Below are positions 11,216 to 22,500 of a DNA stretch of 64,000 nucleotides, piece by piece. The notes under the pieces were generated by a model. The model was given only the letters and a program-made list of their open reading frames with translations, ran no database searches and was not told the origin of the DNA. The translations under genes and the position numbers were made by a program. Origin of the DNA: Chrysemys picta bellii. Taxonomy: Eukaryota; Chordata; Testudines; Emydidae. Position 1 is the stretch's first letter, and each line of letters opens with the position of its first letter. The stretch is from positions 106,390,434-106,454,433 of the forward strand of contig NC_088795.1 of the NCBI RefSeq assembly GCF_011386835.1. Direction: 5' to 3'.

Positions 11216-11670
11216 AAGAACAGGAGGACTTGTGGCACCTTAGAGACTAACAAATTTATTAGAGCATAAGCTTTCGTGGACTACAGCCCACTTCTTCGGA
11301 TGCATATAGAATGGAACATATATTGAGGAGATATATATACACACATACAGAGAGCATAAACAGGTGGGAGTTGTCTTACCACCTCTGAGAGGCCAATTAA
11401 TTAAGAGAAAAAAAACTTTTGAAGTGATAATCAAGCTAGCCCAGTACAGACAGTTAGATAACAAGTGTGAGAATACTTACAAGGGGAAATAGATTCAATG
11501 TTTGTAATGGCTCAGCCATTCCCAGTCCTTATTCAAACCGGAGTTGACTGTAGTCCACGAAAGCTTATGCTCTAATAAATTTGTTAGTCTCTAAGGTGCC
11601 ACAAGTCCTCCTGTTCTTCTTTTTGCGGATACAGACTAACACGGCTGCTACTCTGAAACCTTTCATTATG
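11216..11670. mobile_element. Complete PLE insertion with inverted arms
   Basis: A 455-bp insertion with a perfect 14-bp duplication on its sides. The left arm (11216-11285) and right arm (11549-11618) are a 70-bp perfect inverted repeat. The left part is a minus-strand PLE 3' piece: near 11512-11542, GLNKDWEWLSHY can be read on the minus strand, the end of the PLE protein. The right part is in plus orientation and ends CGGATACAGACTAACACGG, CTACTCTGAAACC. A 5'-truncated copy joined to an inverted terminal piece is typical of PLEs, whose protein combines reverse transcriptase with a GIY-YIG nuclease. Identity of the arms points to a young insertion. Confidence 0.85.
11260..11299 (-). ncRNA. 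Hammerhead-like motif in the PLE left arm, mutated
   Basis: On the minus strand CCGAAGA replaces CTGANGA (one core change, since the fifth base is free to vary), followed by GTGGG...TCCAC as stem II with one G-U pair, an intact GAAA, then GCTTATGCTC with the expected 2-bp stem III and the U-C that marks the cleavage site. Confidence 0.45.
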
Positions 11671-11684
11671 CAATGGGAATATAG
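11671..11684 (+). repeat. Target-site duplication, right copy
   Basis: Identical to 11202-11215. Confidence 0.9.
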
Positions 11685-11796
11685 TCTCTGATTCATTAAA
11701 AACTTAAGCATATATGTAACTTTATTTAATGAATCTTGCTTAAAATGTTTTACTGGATCAGAGCATAATGTCCTATACTAAAATACTGCTTTTTTT

Positions 11797-11929
11797 GGCC
11801 CTGATCCTGCAAAAATGTATGCATATGCTTAACTTCTAATAACATAAGTAGTACCATTGAGTTCATTGGGACTACTCACAAGATCCAAGTAAAGCATATG
11901 CATAAGTCTTTGAAGAATCAGGGTCTTAG
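11797..11929. repeat. Short palindromic interspersed repeat, copy 2
   Basis: Starts GGCCCTGATCCTGCAAAAAT and ends GAATCAGGGTCTTAG, an imperfect inverted pair; TGCATATGCTTAACTT and AAGCATATGCATAAGTC are a second inverted pair, and the centre is CCATTGAGTTCATTGGGAC. Same family as 8559-8681. About 130 bp, no coding capacity, so a short non-autonomous DNA element is the likely origin. Confidence 0.6.
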
Positions 11930-13029
11930 CTGCCACATATATCCAATCAATGAGAATTGCTTCTGAATCTCAGAAGAATATGTAGTGTCTAACTGTGAGG
12001 CTGTGTAAACTCTCTGATTCATTCAAAACAATTCTGTTTTAATCATCACTGAAATCCTGATGTGAAATGTTGCATGTATGGGAATTATAATGTGAGAAAT
12101 TATCACATTTTAGGTTCCATATTGAGTACAGATGGCTACAGATTCTTTAATATATGTATCCATTTGGCATTTGTACATTTGTGTATAGCAGTCTCCTTCT
12201 CATTTATGTTTAATGATGGACTGAATCCAAACATTGCAAGATGTTCTCCAGCATGTTAAGCTTCTGTTAAGTGGACTGATAGTAGGATCCTTCTGCATGG
12301 AATTCTTTGTGCTCTCAGCATGCTTGCATTCCAAGACATTCCATCTTCATTTTTTGCAGAGTTTAATTGACAATATTTCATATATAAGCAAATAACGTCA
12401 TGAAGATCCTCCTTGGTTATACAGGAAGAGGCCTGACCTGACACGACTGCAGTAGGGACACATTGTCATATCCCAACAAACCTCTCAATTTTATTTTAAC
12501 TCAGACCCAGTCCTGTAAATGTTTGAAAGAAAATTAGAGCTTTGCTATAATATTATTTGTCAAATAATATATGGTGCTCCTGCACCATAGCTGCAATTTT
12601 CAATAAGCATGAATTACTCAACATCTTTTATATTTTGTGGGGGGAATCGAATTCCAGACACTCATTCCATCATTACGATATGTTTCTGTCTTCTTGCCTC
12701 TGTTCTCCCCAGCCCAAAGAATGTGTGTTTCTTTACTGCTGGAAAGTAGGAGAATAATTAAATGGATTCTCACTAAATAATTCAATTCACTGAGATAAAA
12801 GCTTTTTCTCAGGTCAGGTCCAGTGAGCTAGCCATTTGAACATTACTTTTCTAATGGAAGAAATAGCATATTTACTAGGAATAGACTTGGAATTTGCTGA
12901 TAGTCATAATGTGGGAAATTCTAAATGGCTGCCTTTGTGTGTGTATGCATTTTAATACTATGAAAAATAGGAGGCACTGGAGCTGTTGAGGGTTTACTGT
13001 AGCTTAGGAGTACTCTTAGCTTCCTTGCT
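11930..13029. other. No gene recognised
   Basis: Short frames at 12062-12757 show no domain or repeat signal. Confidence 0.6.
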
Positions 13030-13400
13030 GACTTTGCAGTGTCCTCAAGTAACACGTTCTACCTTTTTTACTTAGCTAGAAGTCTGTCCCATGGCCTGGT
13101 TTCAGTTATACATTCTTTTGTCACCTCCTCGTTGGACTACAGCAATGTGATACATGTGGGCACGAAGCTGTCAGTTCTTAGGAAATTCCAACTAGTACAG
13201 AACACTGCAGTGTATCTTATCAGTAATCCAGGCTACTGCAAGCACATAAACGTGTGCTCTACTCACTATGCTGGCATTCCATAGAATATTGAGTCACATT
13301 CAAGGTGTCAGTCTTTATCTTCAAGGTGCTCAATGATCTTGGCCTAAGATATCTAGAAGTTCAGGTGATCTTTTAAAAGGAGACAATGGTCTGGCACATC
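13030..13400 (+). mobile_element. L2-type LINE relic
   Basis: An 81-codon plus-strand stretch (13039-13284) has VIHSFVTSSLDYSNVIHVG followed by LRKFQLVQNTAVYLIS, the pattern of the region C-terminal to the reverse transcriptase in L2/L3 elements (FVTSRLDYCN...LQLVQNAAAR). Downstream, TCTTCAAGGTGCTCAATG (about 13318) fits the following KVL...ALH block in another frame. Strongly diverged, therefore old. Confidence 0.75.
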
Positions 13401-14224
13401 AGACACAAAGAAAGTTCATGTACATCACTATATGATATAATATAAAACAGTAGCTGTTATTAATTCATAAACTATTGTCTCATTTCTCTAGCCATTCTTT
13501 CTCATCTGTAAAATATGTTCTTGCAGTTTCTCATACAAAGATTCTTCCACAGCCAGCCCCTCTCTTGGCCTGTTAAATTGGCTCTGCTGGAAGCATCATT
13601 GAGAAGTCACTGCTTATCAAAGACCCAATTTATTTCTGCAATGAACAGGTAGGCTGGCAATAGTGGGCAGTAGTTTTTAAAATCTAACTTTATTTGGCAG
13701 TTTTTGAAGAGTAATAAAGTTGTTAGCAAGTCTGTTTGCAGACTGAAGTGGCAAGTAACCTTGGGTTGAATCCTTGATCCATTCAAGAAAGTGGCAAAAT
13801 TCCTACTGATTTTCATGGGGCCAGGATTTCTCCCCTAGATTTTAACAGTGTCTATTTAGGTCCAACACTGGCCATAACCTCATATTTATTTCAATACAGG
13901 TATATACATAACACTGAGAGCTGTGTATGGAACAAATATTTTAAATTGGAAAGACAGTTAATATTGTGACAAACGGTCTGGTATCTGTCGGTAAGTAATT
14001 GTGGAGTATAATTGTGTTACGATTGAGTTATGAAAGTCTCTGGACTGCACTTGTAAACACCAAGAAAACGATGTGTAATGTATCTCACTTGGCAGGCCAG
14101 GAACTGTCTCTTTAGCCTGGAAGTTAAGCACCTGAAAGTAGGTCAATTAGCACCCCTAAAAGACCTTGCTCCCCACAAGGGAAATTTATCTTGAGTGTGG
14201 GAGGATGCAAATGTTTACAGGCAC
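13401..14224. other. No gene recognised
   Basis: No motif or named repeat seen. Confidence 0.6.
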
Positions 14225-14430
14225 TTTAAAGGAGTGTTTGGGGGCAAACCCGAGGCTGGGGGTAGTGGAGGAGTTCACAGTCAGGCTCAAGTCAGGAGCT
14301 GATACCAAGGGTCAGAGTCTGAGTCAGGTTTCAGGGTCCAAGTCAGGAGGAGAATTCCAAGTCAAGCTAAAGTAAAAGCCAAACATCCAGGGTCAGGAAT
14401 AGTCATGGTAACTAGAGAAGATGCATGCTG
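14225..14430 (+). repeat. Unclassified repeat block, copy 1
   Basis: GATACCAAGGGTCAGAGTC, TCAGGAGGAGAATTCCAAGT and AATAGTCATGGTAACTAG correspond in order to words in 33530-33650 (GATACCAAGGGTCAGGG, TCAGGAGGCGAGGTCCAA, ACCAGTCATAGCAGGTAC). Both have short GTCAGG-type internal repeats. They are evidently two copies of one dispersed sequence, perhaps from an LTR element. Confidence 0.5.
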
Positions 14431-16179
14431 TGACCTGGACACTTCCTGGAATTCCCTTTGGGTTTATATAGGGAGGGAATTAGGAGCCATGGGAGGAAGC
14501 AAAGAAAAAGAGTTTGTTTTGGGAAGAACACTGGCTGGGAAGGCAGACTTGAAAACTGTAAGTAAGGAAATTGCTTCCTGTTGCTTGTTCTTACGTGTTC
14601 AGGGAAATAGGATTTTGTGTACATTCTTTGTCAGTAAAACAGGATCACACCAACAAAATATATGACTAATTTAATCAATTCTACCTCCTAATAGAAAACA
14701 AAAGACATGGCCCTGAATGTTAGCTAACAGTTCAGGCCAAAAGGGCAACAAGAGACCCTGGAAGACAGGAAGAGGCGATAAATTTCTGTCAGTCTCTGAC
14801 CAAAGAGGGCCAATTGCCCTCTAGAAATGTCATGTGTTTGTTTTTTATTACAAGAGAGCTTTATCTCCACCACATGGAAACTGTGGGCGTGAACTTAAAG
14901 GTTCTGAGTTCACAGTAATGCAGCCTTCCTCGTAGTTTGCACTTGCAGCTTCTACATGGGAGAGATACAGCGCATCATTTTGGTGCACACTGCTATTCAA
15001 TTCTCCTTAGCCATGCCCTAACACCCAATATGCATTCCTTCCGTAATACTCCCACTTAGCTGGAAAGCACCTAAGCATTGTCATTTCATATTTTGCTTGA
15101 TATAATTGTATCTCAGCTTCAAAAGAAGAAAATTTCCTGATATTTGAGTTGTTTTGTGTCATGGCACTGAGACAGAGCGAAGGCCTTCTGGACAAGAGGG
15201 GAGAAGTAAGGGGTTTCAGTGAACAGAACATTTGACAAGTTGCAGTGCTAGTTATCAAACTTGGAGTCCTGCTGTTCCCACATAGTGTGAAACACAGCAC
15301 AAAAGAAAAAAGATGTAAGGAAAAATCTGCTAACTTAGTGGAATGCAATGTACACTTAAGCATCCTCATCTATGCACAATGGTCCATGCTCAGAGGCTTC
15401 ATTAGGTGTATTCAACAGCAGCCCTCCACATTCAAAGTCTGAGTTTGCACAGCTATAACAGCCTCTCTTTTATGTCAATCCGCCTGATAATGGGGGGGAG
15501 GGAGGGAAGGGAGATGGGTGACATGATGAAGAGAACAGCACTGAGGAGGGACTCTCCATGTGACTTAAGCAAAGCATGTTTTGGCTGCATGAGAGTGGAA
15601 CCCTGCTAGGCACAGCAATCTCCAGCTGCCATAATGGCTATCTGGGCTACTGGCAGTTAGGGGAAGTTAAAACAGCCTTGATGCCCCAGAATCAGAGGAA
15701 CACAAAATTGGCCTACACCCATATTTGCACATTTACCCCTGAGCTGCAGCAAGGAATCTTCATCAGCTGATCTAAGGACTCCTCAGATGCAAAGATAAAC
15801 TTCTCACTCAGACATTCTGGAGGTGGGGTGCCATACCAGTACTTACATAACTAGACAGATCATTCTGATCATCATCTTGCCTTCTCATCCCAGTTCAGTT
15901 TCAACAATCAATACTCCCATTAACTTCTAGGGCTAAATATTAGTGGTTTGATGCCATTTGAAAGGTGGGATTAGCCAGCTTTTTTCACTATATAAGGTTG
16001 GTTTTATTTTTACCAGGTCTTGAGATAGCAGCCACTAAAATAAACTGAAATAAAATGAACAGAAAGAGGAAAATCTCAATGATGTGGCTTTAGAGACTGA
16101 TATTTTAAAAATCACAAGGGTATTTAAGGGGAAGATGAAATTTCCTGCTTTCCAGTGGTGGATGTGTAGCATTAAAGCC
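14431..16179. other. No gene recognised
   Basis: Several overlapping short frames on both strands near 15007-15770 without domain signal. Confidence 0.55.
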
Positions 16180-16330
16180 AATTTTTTCAAACTTGGGTGT
16201 CTATAGTTACATAGCCAAATCCATATTTAGAGGTGCCGAGGAAACTAGGGTGCTCAGCATCTCTGGCAATCAGGTCATTTTTATTTAGGTGCTTAACTAT
16301 AGGCATCCAAGCTTGAGATACAGGCCTTAG
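16180..16330 (+). repeat. Diverged interspersed repeat with AGGCAC/TTAGG words, second copy
   Basis: TTTTTCAAACTTGGGTGTC, CCATATTTAGAGGTGCC and TATTTAGGTGCTTAACTA, related to 9030-9245 and 22325-22500. Confidence 0.4.
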
Positions 16331-17727
16331 TTTCTGCTGTCCCTATTGTGCAACAAGATTTCATTTTTGCTAGTCCCTTAAACTAGGAAAAAATATAGGT
16401 TATTAGAAGATATTTATTAGACTGGCCAGGATGCTTTTAGCACCTCAGGAGTCCATCCCAGAAGGCATGAAAAAAAAAAGGCAAAATAATCCTTTGCGTT
16501 TCTTGTGAATGTGGTTCACAGAAAACTGAATTAGAAGCAGACTGCTTTACTATGCAGGTAACAAATTATCTTTATATGCTAAGAAAAAAAATCAGTATCT
16601 GAAAAGTATGTCTTGTGTTGCACATCTCTGGTGTCATGCCACCTGAATGTTATCAAATAACAATATCAAGATAGATGAACAAGTATACATTGGATACTCC
16701 AGCTGCAGCTGAGCAGCAGGAACAAGAGAAATTATTTATCTGCCATTTCACATTTTGCTGCAGCTACATTATCTGGTTCAAGGCAAGCAACAAAGTCTGA
16801 AACATTACAGAAGAAAGGCTGCTTTACCATCAATCACTGTGACATCTGAGATAACTAGAGGAAGTGCAAGAAATCATAGGGCTTTAATCATTCCCTGTTA
16901 GACAATAGAGGTTTTAATAAATCTACTCATTAAAGGTTTCAGGCTGCTTAAAATATTGAACTCTAAAAAAAAAACAAAAAAAAAAACCCCACTATTTTAA
17001 AATTACATGAAGGGGCTAACTTAACCCATCAACATCCAGTAAACTCAGATAACATGTTTTTCACTCATGCAGTAATGCAGGTTATTGTACCTAAAATTGC
17101 AGAATTATTGTAATTGGAGATGCACCATCCTGACAATGTTTGTTATAATTAATATAGATAATTGAAATTACAAGCTTCTAGTAATTTAAAATCTCACTGC
17201 AGCCTCTGACACTAAATCTTTGCCAAGAAATGGAGTACAAATGGGTGAGGTGCAGAATGCCCAGGTTCTAATTAGAACCAACTGTGAAATTATTTTATTT
17301 TCTGTGAAAAATGTCAATGAAATCTAATCTTAGTTTCATATATGGGGAAAGTCTTCATTTAAAAAAATATATTTTATTTTAATAAAAATCCAGAAATTTT
17401 CTACACAATCAGATTGGGCACCTAACTCCCCAAGAAACCTTTGAAAATTCCAATATTAGCTGATTAAATTTAGGCACCCCCTTTTGAAACAGTGGTCCAG
17501 AAACCTTTATCGCATGGAACATTGCAACAATGGGTATGAAGGAGTAAATCGTTACACAGGAGTCCTTAATGTAGGTACCATTGAGATCCTAGATCACAGC
17601 TCAGGTCCTCTTTTTCATTATCCAAAGTTACAAGTTCATAATATAGATTAAAAGTCAGAAAGTTTTTAGGGACAGAATATCTTTTTGAATTATTGTTATA
17701 CAAAACAGCATCTGTCTCACTAACAGA
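16331..17727. other. No gene; AT-rich, possibly containing a conserved non-coding block
   Basis: No TE motif in about 17030-17225. That part has mixed, non-repetitive AT-rich sequence of the kind often seen in conserved regulatory DNA, but nothing in a single sequence can show conservation. Confidence 0.4.
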
Positions 17728-17800
17728 TCCCAGCTGTCAGAATCAAACCTGGGCTCTTTGAAGCTTAATGTATGAGCCTTTACTGTATGAGCTATATACT
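17728..17800 (-). mobile_element. Degenerate tRNA-derived SINE head
   Basis: On the minus strand a TATAGCTCATACAGTAAAGG stretch serves as an A-box-like region and GGTTTGATTCTGACAGC (17733-17749 on the plus strand) as a B-box-like region. Spacing of about 40 bases fits a tRNA. It is too changed to be a functional tRNA gene. Confidence 0.45.
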
Positions 17801-18464
17801 ATATGACTCTGACCCAAGGCTGTAGCAGACTTATCAAAGTGTAGCTGGGCTAGGTATCACTAGAGAGGGACAGAGCACCACACCAAGCAGGCATGGGTTA
17901 CATATCTATGAAACTTTGCTCCATATCCTGCAAAAATGACCAAAAGACAAGAAGTAAATAATGTGACTCACCTCTAGGCCAAGATATTTTATCTCATAAA
18001 AACAGATCTATTAACTTTCTAAAACTGGGATTTGTAATAGAAACACAGACAGAGACTTAACTAAAGAAGCTCTAGTGGAAAACTCAGTAAATAACATAAT
18101 TTATCCGTGCAATTCTTCTTTATCGATTCTTAAATTTTAGCCTGCAGCTTCCTGGAGGGGGAGGAGAGGGGAAGAAGAAGAAGAAAAAAAAAGCTTTACA
18201 TTCAGAGCTTGGTGACAAATATTAGATATTAGTATACTAAATTGCAGGTGTTGCTCCTATCTGCATTTTTGACCTTTAGGCTTTACTGTATGGAGCACAT
18301 TCTTCAAAATACAAAGGAGAACAACAGATTTTCACTGGAAAGAAGAAAGATTCAGAGAGCTTTCTGAAGGCATTCTTTATTAGGCAAAACAAGCAGAATG
18401 AGCAAGTATATTTCCTGCAGCCTCTCTGTCTTGGATTGTAATTTCATCACATTTCTTAAGCCTG

Positions 18465-18650
18465 GCAGAATCAAGCTTTATCAGTACTTGGATGGGAGAC
18501 CCCCAAGGAAAACCCATTTTGCTACAAGAACTAGCATTGATGTTTTAGTAGGTGGCTCTTTTCTTTCTTAGTCATGGTCCAGTGCCTTAGATGGATGTGG
18601 CATCTTTACGATAAAGTGCAAGGTGAGACATTGAGCTATAATTATTGATC
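18465..18650 (+). mobile_element. 5S rRNA-derived SINE relic
   Basis: CAGTACTTGGATGGGAGACC (about 18481-18500) matches the conserved 3' part of 5S rRNA. The sequence after it, CCAAGGAAAACCC and then a GGTGAGACATTGAGC block near 18625, is not 5S and fits the body of an old 5S-headed SINE. The 5' half of the 5S part is barely recognisable. Confidence 0.5.
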
Positions 18651-19821
18651 ATTTATACATTGCCATGAGCATAAGTTAAACTTTACAACAGATAAAGCAG
18701 GCTATACAAAGAACAAAAACCGTGATAGGAAAGTTTTTTTAGTTTTGGTCTCTGCTGAAAGGTGACTTTCTTTATAGTACTATATTTTACTCACTCTTTG
18801 AATTCAGAAACAGCTGAACTATTTCCCCTCAACTTATCAAAACAAAAACCTCATCAAAGGTGAGACTTTCAGAAAGTTATGAGCAACTGTGGAAAAAATG
18901 GTTTAGAAAAAGAAACTATTATGTAGCCATTACTTTTGTGGTCAATGCCACTCTTGCTGGAATGGAGAACCTCATTGAACTTGTGGGGCAACTGAAATAG
19001 GCAGAATATAATGTAATCAATTTTTAAATTGCAGAGCTAAATGTGGCTAAAACCAATATTTTTACCAAACTGATATGGAGCCAGTTATAACAAAAAAGCC
19101 AAAGGATCTTCGTCTCATATGGCTGTCCATGAAGAATCTAGTATTTTATACTAAAAATAACAAGGGTGAGATTTTGAAAACACAGTTAGTGACAGCTTAA
19201 GTCTGCCCCCACTGAAGTCAACTGGAGCTTTACCATTGAGGCCTATGGGAGCAGAATTCAGCTACCAAAATGAGATTTTCAAAAGCTTTCATTAAGAGTC
19301 TTAATTAAAACAAACCTGTCCTGAAACCTAAATAAGATGATTATATGAACAAATACCATTGCTTCTGCACTCTATATCTCTGCAGCTGAATTTTGAGGGG
19401 GAAAATTGTTCTAACTACACATTACTTAATAGTCAGAGAATTGAGAACCCATCAGCAATGAGCTGTCCCAGTACTAATACTGTAGCACTGTCAAACCAGG
19501 TCTCAGTGATGATGGCGAGTTTCATAGCATACCCACAGAAGTTGGATAAAAAAAAACAACACCACAAAATATGTTTGTAGAAGGATGCACCATAACAATA
19601 CTATTTCTTATCATTCAGAACCCTAACATGCAAGGTCCCAAACACAGAAAGTGACAAAGCAGGCTGCTCCCTAAACAGAAAAGCACAACTCTTCCTATAC
19701 CGTACTATAGATTGTCTGTCTGCAGACTGACTGAACAAAACCCAGATTGCACACTTCCTTACAGAGGCCCCTTCTTGCAAGCAGGTCCAGGAAACCCTTT
19801 ACATATATTCTACATCTACAC
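18651..19821. other. No gene recognised
   Basis: Contains a short inverted CACTGAAGTCAACTGGAGC type word near 19210-19260, as in other palindromic repeats of the window. Nothing else identified. Confidence 0.5.
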
Positions 19822-20111
19822 TTGGAGGTAGGTGTCTGATTCCCAGCTTACATAGACATACTCACATAGCTTTCATTGAGCTAATGCTCTAAAAATAGTA
19901 GTGTATCTGCAGTAGTACAGGCAGCAGCAAATGACAGCATAGGCTAGCTGCCCCATGTACAAACCTGCCTGGACCCCATGGTTATGCACTTGAGGCAGCT
20001 AGCCCATATTGCTGTTCACTATTGCCCATCCTACACTATTTTTAGCATGTTAGCTCAATGAAAGCTAGCACAAGTATGTCCATGTGACCTGGGAATTACC
20101 TCCCGCCACCT
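19822..20111. mobile_element. Long-TIR MITE, family A copy 1
   Basis: About 290 bp whose two ends are inverted copies for roughly 85 bases: the left has ATAGCTTTCATTGAGCTAA then TAAAAATAGTAGTGTA, the right has CTACACTATTTTTAGCAT then TTAGCTCAATGAAAGCTAGC. The central 120 bases are unique. The same end words occur at 50304-50595. No coding capacity, so a non-autonomous DNA transposon. Confidence 0.75.
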
Positions 20112-20689
20112 CAGCTGTAAGGGACAATGCAACCTCAGAGTGATAGCCTGCAATTTTAATACAGTTTTCAATACACCACATGTGGCACATACTAATTTAC
20201 TATCCATTGTTCCCTAAAGATCTTCTATCCACATAATGGCTCAACTCACCCTTGCAAAAACTATAGTATTTACAGTTTTTATAGAACAAAGGATAAAGAC
20301 CACTTATTGACATAGTAAGTTGACAGTGAAATATATTCCCACACTTTTTCAGTGGAAACCTGCCTCCCCCGCAAAAAAGTCCACAGTATAAATTTGATGT
20401 TAATTAATTGTGAGAAGTGTAACTCTTTAATCATCCTGTAATAATGAGTTATAACTGTGATAATCATATAGCATAGAATTTGATGTGAGCTATATGAGAT
20501 TCACGGTATAAATAACTATTTTCTTATGTACAGGAGAGAAACAGAAAGGAAGGAGTATTCCCATTGTCAAAAGGTAACCACTCAGGCTTTGCTCATGTAT
20601 GTAATAGCAGAGATGAAGATAGACAGCTTCTATTCCCATCACAGAATGGTGGATGGGTAGAGAAGTAATAACAGCAAAGAGAGGTTGTT
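20112..20689. other. No gene recognised
   Basis: No motif or named repeat seen. Confidence 0.55.
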
Positions 20690-20972
20690 GAAATTTTCTG
20701 GTGAATTTTTTTTCTCAAAGAAAAACGGCCTTTTATTTTCTTCCAAAATCACCATTTCCATGGAAAACTTTTGTTTAATTAAAAAATGGGGGGGGGGATG
20801 AAAACTGGAAAAAAGTTGAAAATCAAATGATTTGATATTCATTTTTGTTTAAAAAAGAAAAGAAAATTCCCTTGAAATTCTAGAAAAAGAATTTAACTTT
20901 TTTTTTTAATTATTCTGCTTCTTTCAAGATTTATCAGGGAAAATCTTTACCATTTTCCGACCAGCTGTAACT
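20690..20972. repeat. AT-rich palindromic repeat, second copy
   Basis: Runs of GAAAATTTTC-type inverted words, a run of nine or ten G near 20790, and the right end TTTTCCGACCAGCTGTAAC, matching the end of 6405-6972. Confidence 0.45.
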
Positions 20973-21114
20973 TGAGGCAACCATACTGCCTTGGGATCTG
21001 TGGTTTTGGAGATTGCTTTGTCTATGGATTCTTGGGATCAGTAGACATCACATTGGTGCCTCCTTCACCATGCCACAAATCTTTCCCATATTGAATCTCA
21101 TGGGGTATTGTGAG

Positions 21115-21115
21115 T

Positions 21116-21175
<60 letters not shown>
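21115..21175 (+). repeat. (CTTT)n microsatellite
   Basis: About fifteen uninterrupted CTTT units. The repetitive residues in the minus-strand frame at 21022-21342 arise from it. Confidence 0.97.
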
Positions 21176-21304
21176 GTCCTACAGTTTGACCCTGTGCAAA
21201 TAATTATACACCATTTAAGGAATATGCATGGTATAATATGAATTCCATTAAATAGCAATGCTGTACATTTTTTAAACTTCCATTGTTTTGAAGAAGGAAA
21301 AAAA

Positions 21305-21997
21305 ATCCCAGAGGAAAAGGACCTAGGGGTTACAGTGGACAAGAAGCTGGATATGAGTCAACAGTGTGCTCCTGTTGCCAAGAAGGCTAACGGCATTCTG
21401 GGCTGTATAAGTAGGGGCATTGCCAGCAGACCGAGGGACGTGATCGTTCCCCTCTCTTCGACATTGGTGAGGCCTCATCTGGAGTACTGTGTCCAGTTTT
21501 GGGCCCCACACTACAAGAAGGATGTGGAAAAATTGGAAAGAGTCCAGCGGAGGGCAACAAAAATGATTAGGGGGCTGGAGCACATGACTTATGAGGAGAG
21601 GCTGAGGGAATGGGGATTGTTTAGTCTGTAGAAGAGAAGAATGAGGGGGGATTTGATAGCTGTTTTCAACTGCCTGATAGTGGGTTCCAAAGAGGATGGA
21701 TCTAGACTGTTCTCAGTGGTACTTGATGACAGAACAAGGAATAATGGTCTCAAGTTGCAGTGGGGGAGGTTTAGGTTGGATATTAGGAAAAACTTTTTCA
21801 CTAGGAGGGTGGTGAAGCACTGGAATGGGTTACCTAGGGAGGTGGTGGAATCTCCTTCCTTAGAGGTTTTTAAGGTCAGGCTTGACAAAGCCCTGGCTGG
21901 GATGATTTAGTTGGGAATTTGTCCTGCTTTGAGTAGGGGGTTGGACTAGATTCTGAGGTCCCTTCCAACCCTGATATTCTATGATTCTATGATTCTA
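21305..21997 (+). mobile_element. CR1 LINE 3' end with terminal octamer repeats
   Basis: Plus-strand CR1 from just after the FADD region to the true 3' end. After the ORF the 3' UTR reads GGTTGGACTAGATTCTGAGG, CCCTTCCAACCCTGATATTC and closes in short ATTCTATG repeats (about 21978-21995), the normal CR1 terminus. Severely 5'-truncated. Confidence 0.93.
21335..21910 (+). pseudogene. CR1 ORF2 C-terminal region, one stop
   Basis: Single frame of 192 codons with only one interruption, TAG at 21629-21631, where related copies have CAG (glutamine). Residues read [20 protein letters not shown], then [35 protein letters not shown], and after the stop [20 protein letters not shown] and [15 protein letters not shown] at the natural end. 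It is the extension C-terminal to CR1 reverse transcriptase. Confidence 0.9.
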
Positions 21998-22221
21998 ATA
22001 TGTCCACATTTTTGTGACTTTTCCCTCTTTTATAATTTTGGTTTCCTTCTGTTTGGGAGACTCCTATGATGATCAGCACAGTTACAGTTTAGCCCTCCCT
22101 CCAACAAACTAAAGTACAAAGTTAAGTACGTCTTATGGACTTCAGTTTGAGTCAATCTTTGACACAAATGATTGTCCCTGATCATATTCAGTATCCTTGT
22201 AGGCCTATCAGTCCCAGTATA

Positions 22222-22272
22222 GTAGAGAGACAAGGTCAGTGAGGTAATATCTTTTATTGGGCCAATTTAACC
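22222..22272 (+). mobile_element. PLE family 2 terminal scrap
   Basis: AGAGAGACAAGGTCAGTGAG followed by TAATATCTTTTATTGGGCC matches the left terminus of the PLE at 30954-31572 (GATAAGGTGGGTGAGG, CGTTTATTGGACC). Confidence 0.65.
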
Positions 22273-22324
22273 TTGTCCCTGATTGGTTCATTTGCACGAC
22301 TGCTACCTATCTGATCATTTTCCA

Positions 22325-22500
22325 GGTTCAGATTTCCAAAAATTACTAGTGATTTGAGGACCTAAATGTTTGGGGCCCAATTTGAGACTTTTTCAGAGGG
22401 CAAGTTTGCCTTAAAATCTTAAAATCAGGCCCTTTTCAAGTGACTCAAGTTAAGCACCCAGTACTCAAAGCACCCAAAATCACAAGTGACTTTTGAAAAT
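22325..22500 (+). repeat. Diverged interspersed repeat, third copy
   Basis: Words such as GTTCAGATTTCCAAAAATTA and CTCAAGTTAAGCACCCAGTA recall 9030-9245 and 16180-16330. Confidence 0.35.

Noticed and set aside
17728..17800. Possible tRNA gene on the minus strand
   Set aside because: B box is degenerate, acceptor stem does not pair and the surroundings are repeat-like.
18481..18500. Possible 5S rRNA gene
   Set aside because: Only the 3' part of 5S is recognisable, the internal promoter half is lost, and unrelated sequence follows, so a SINE relic fits better.
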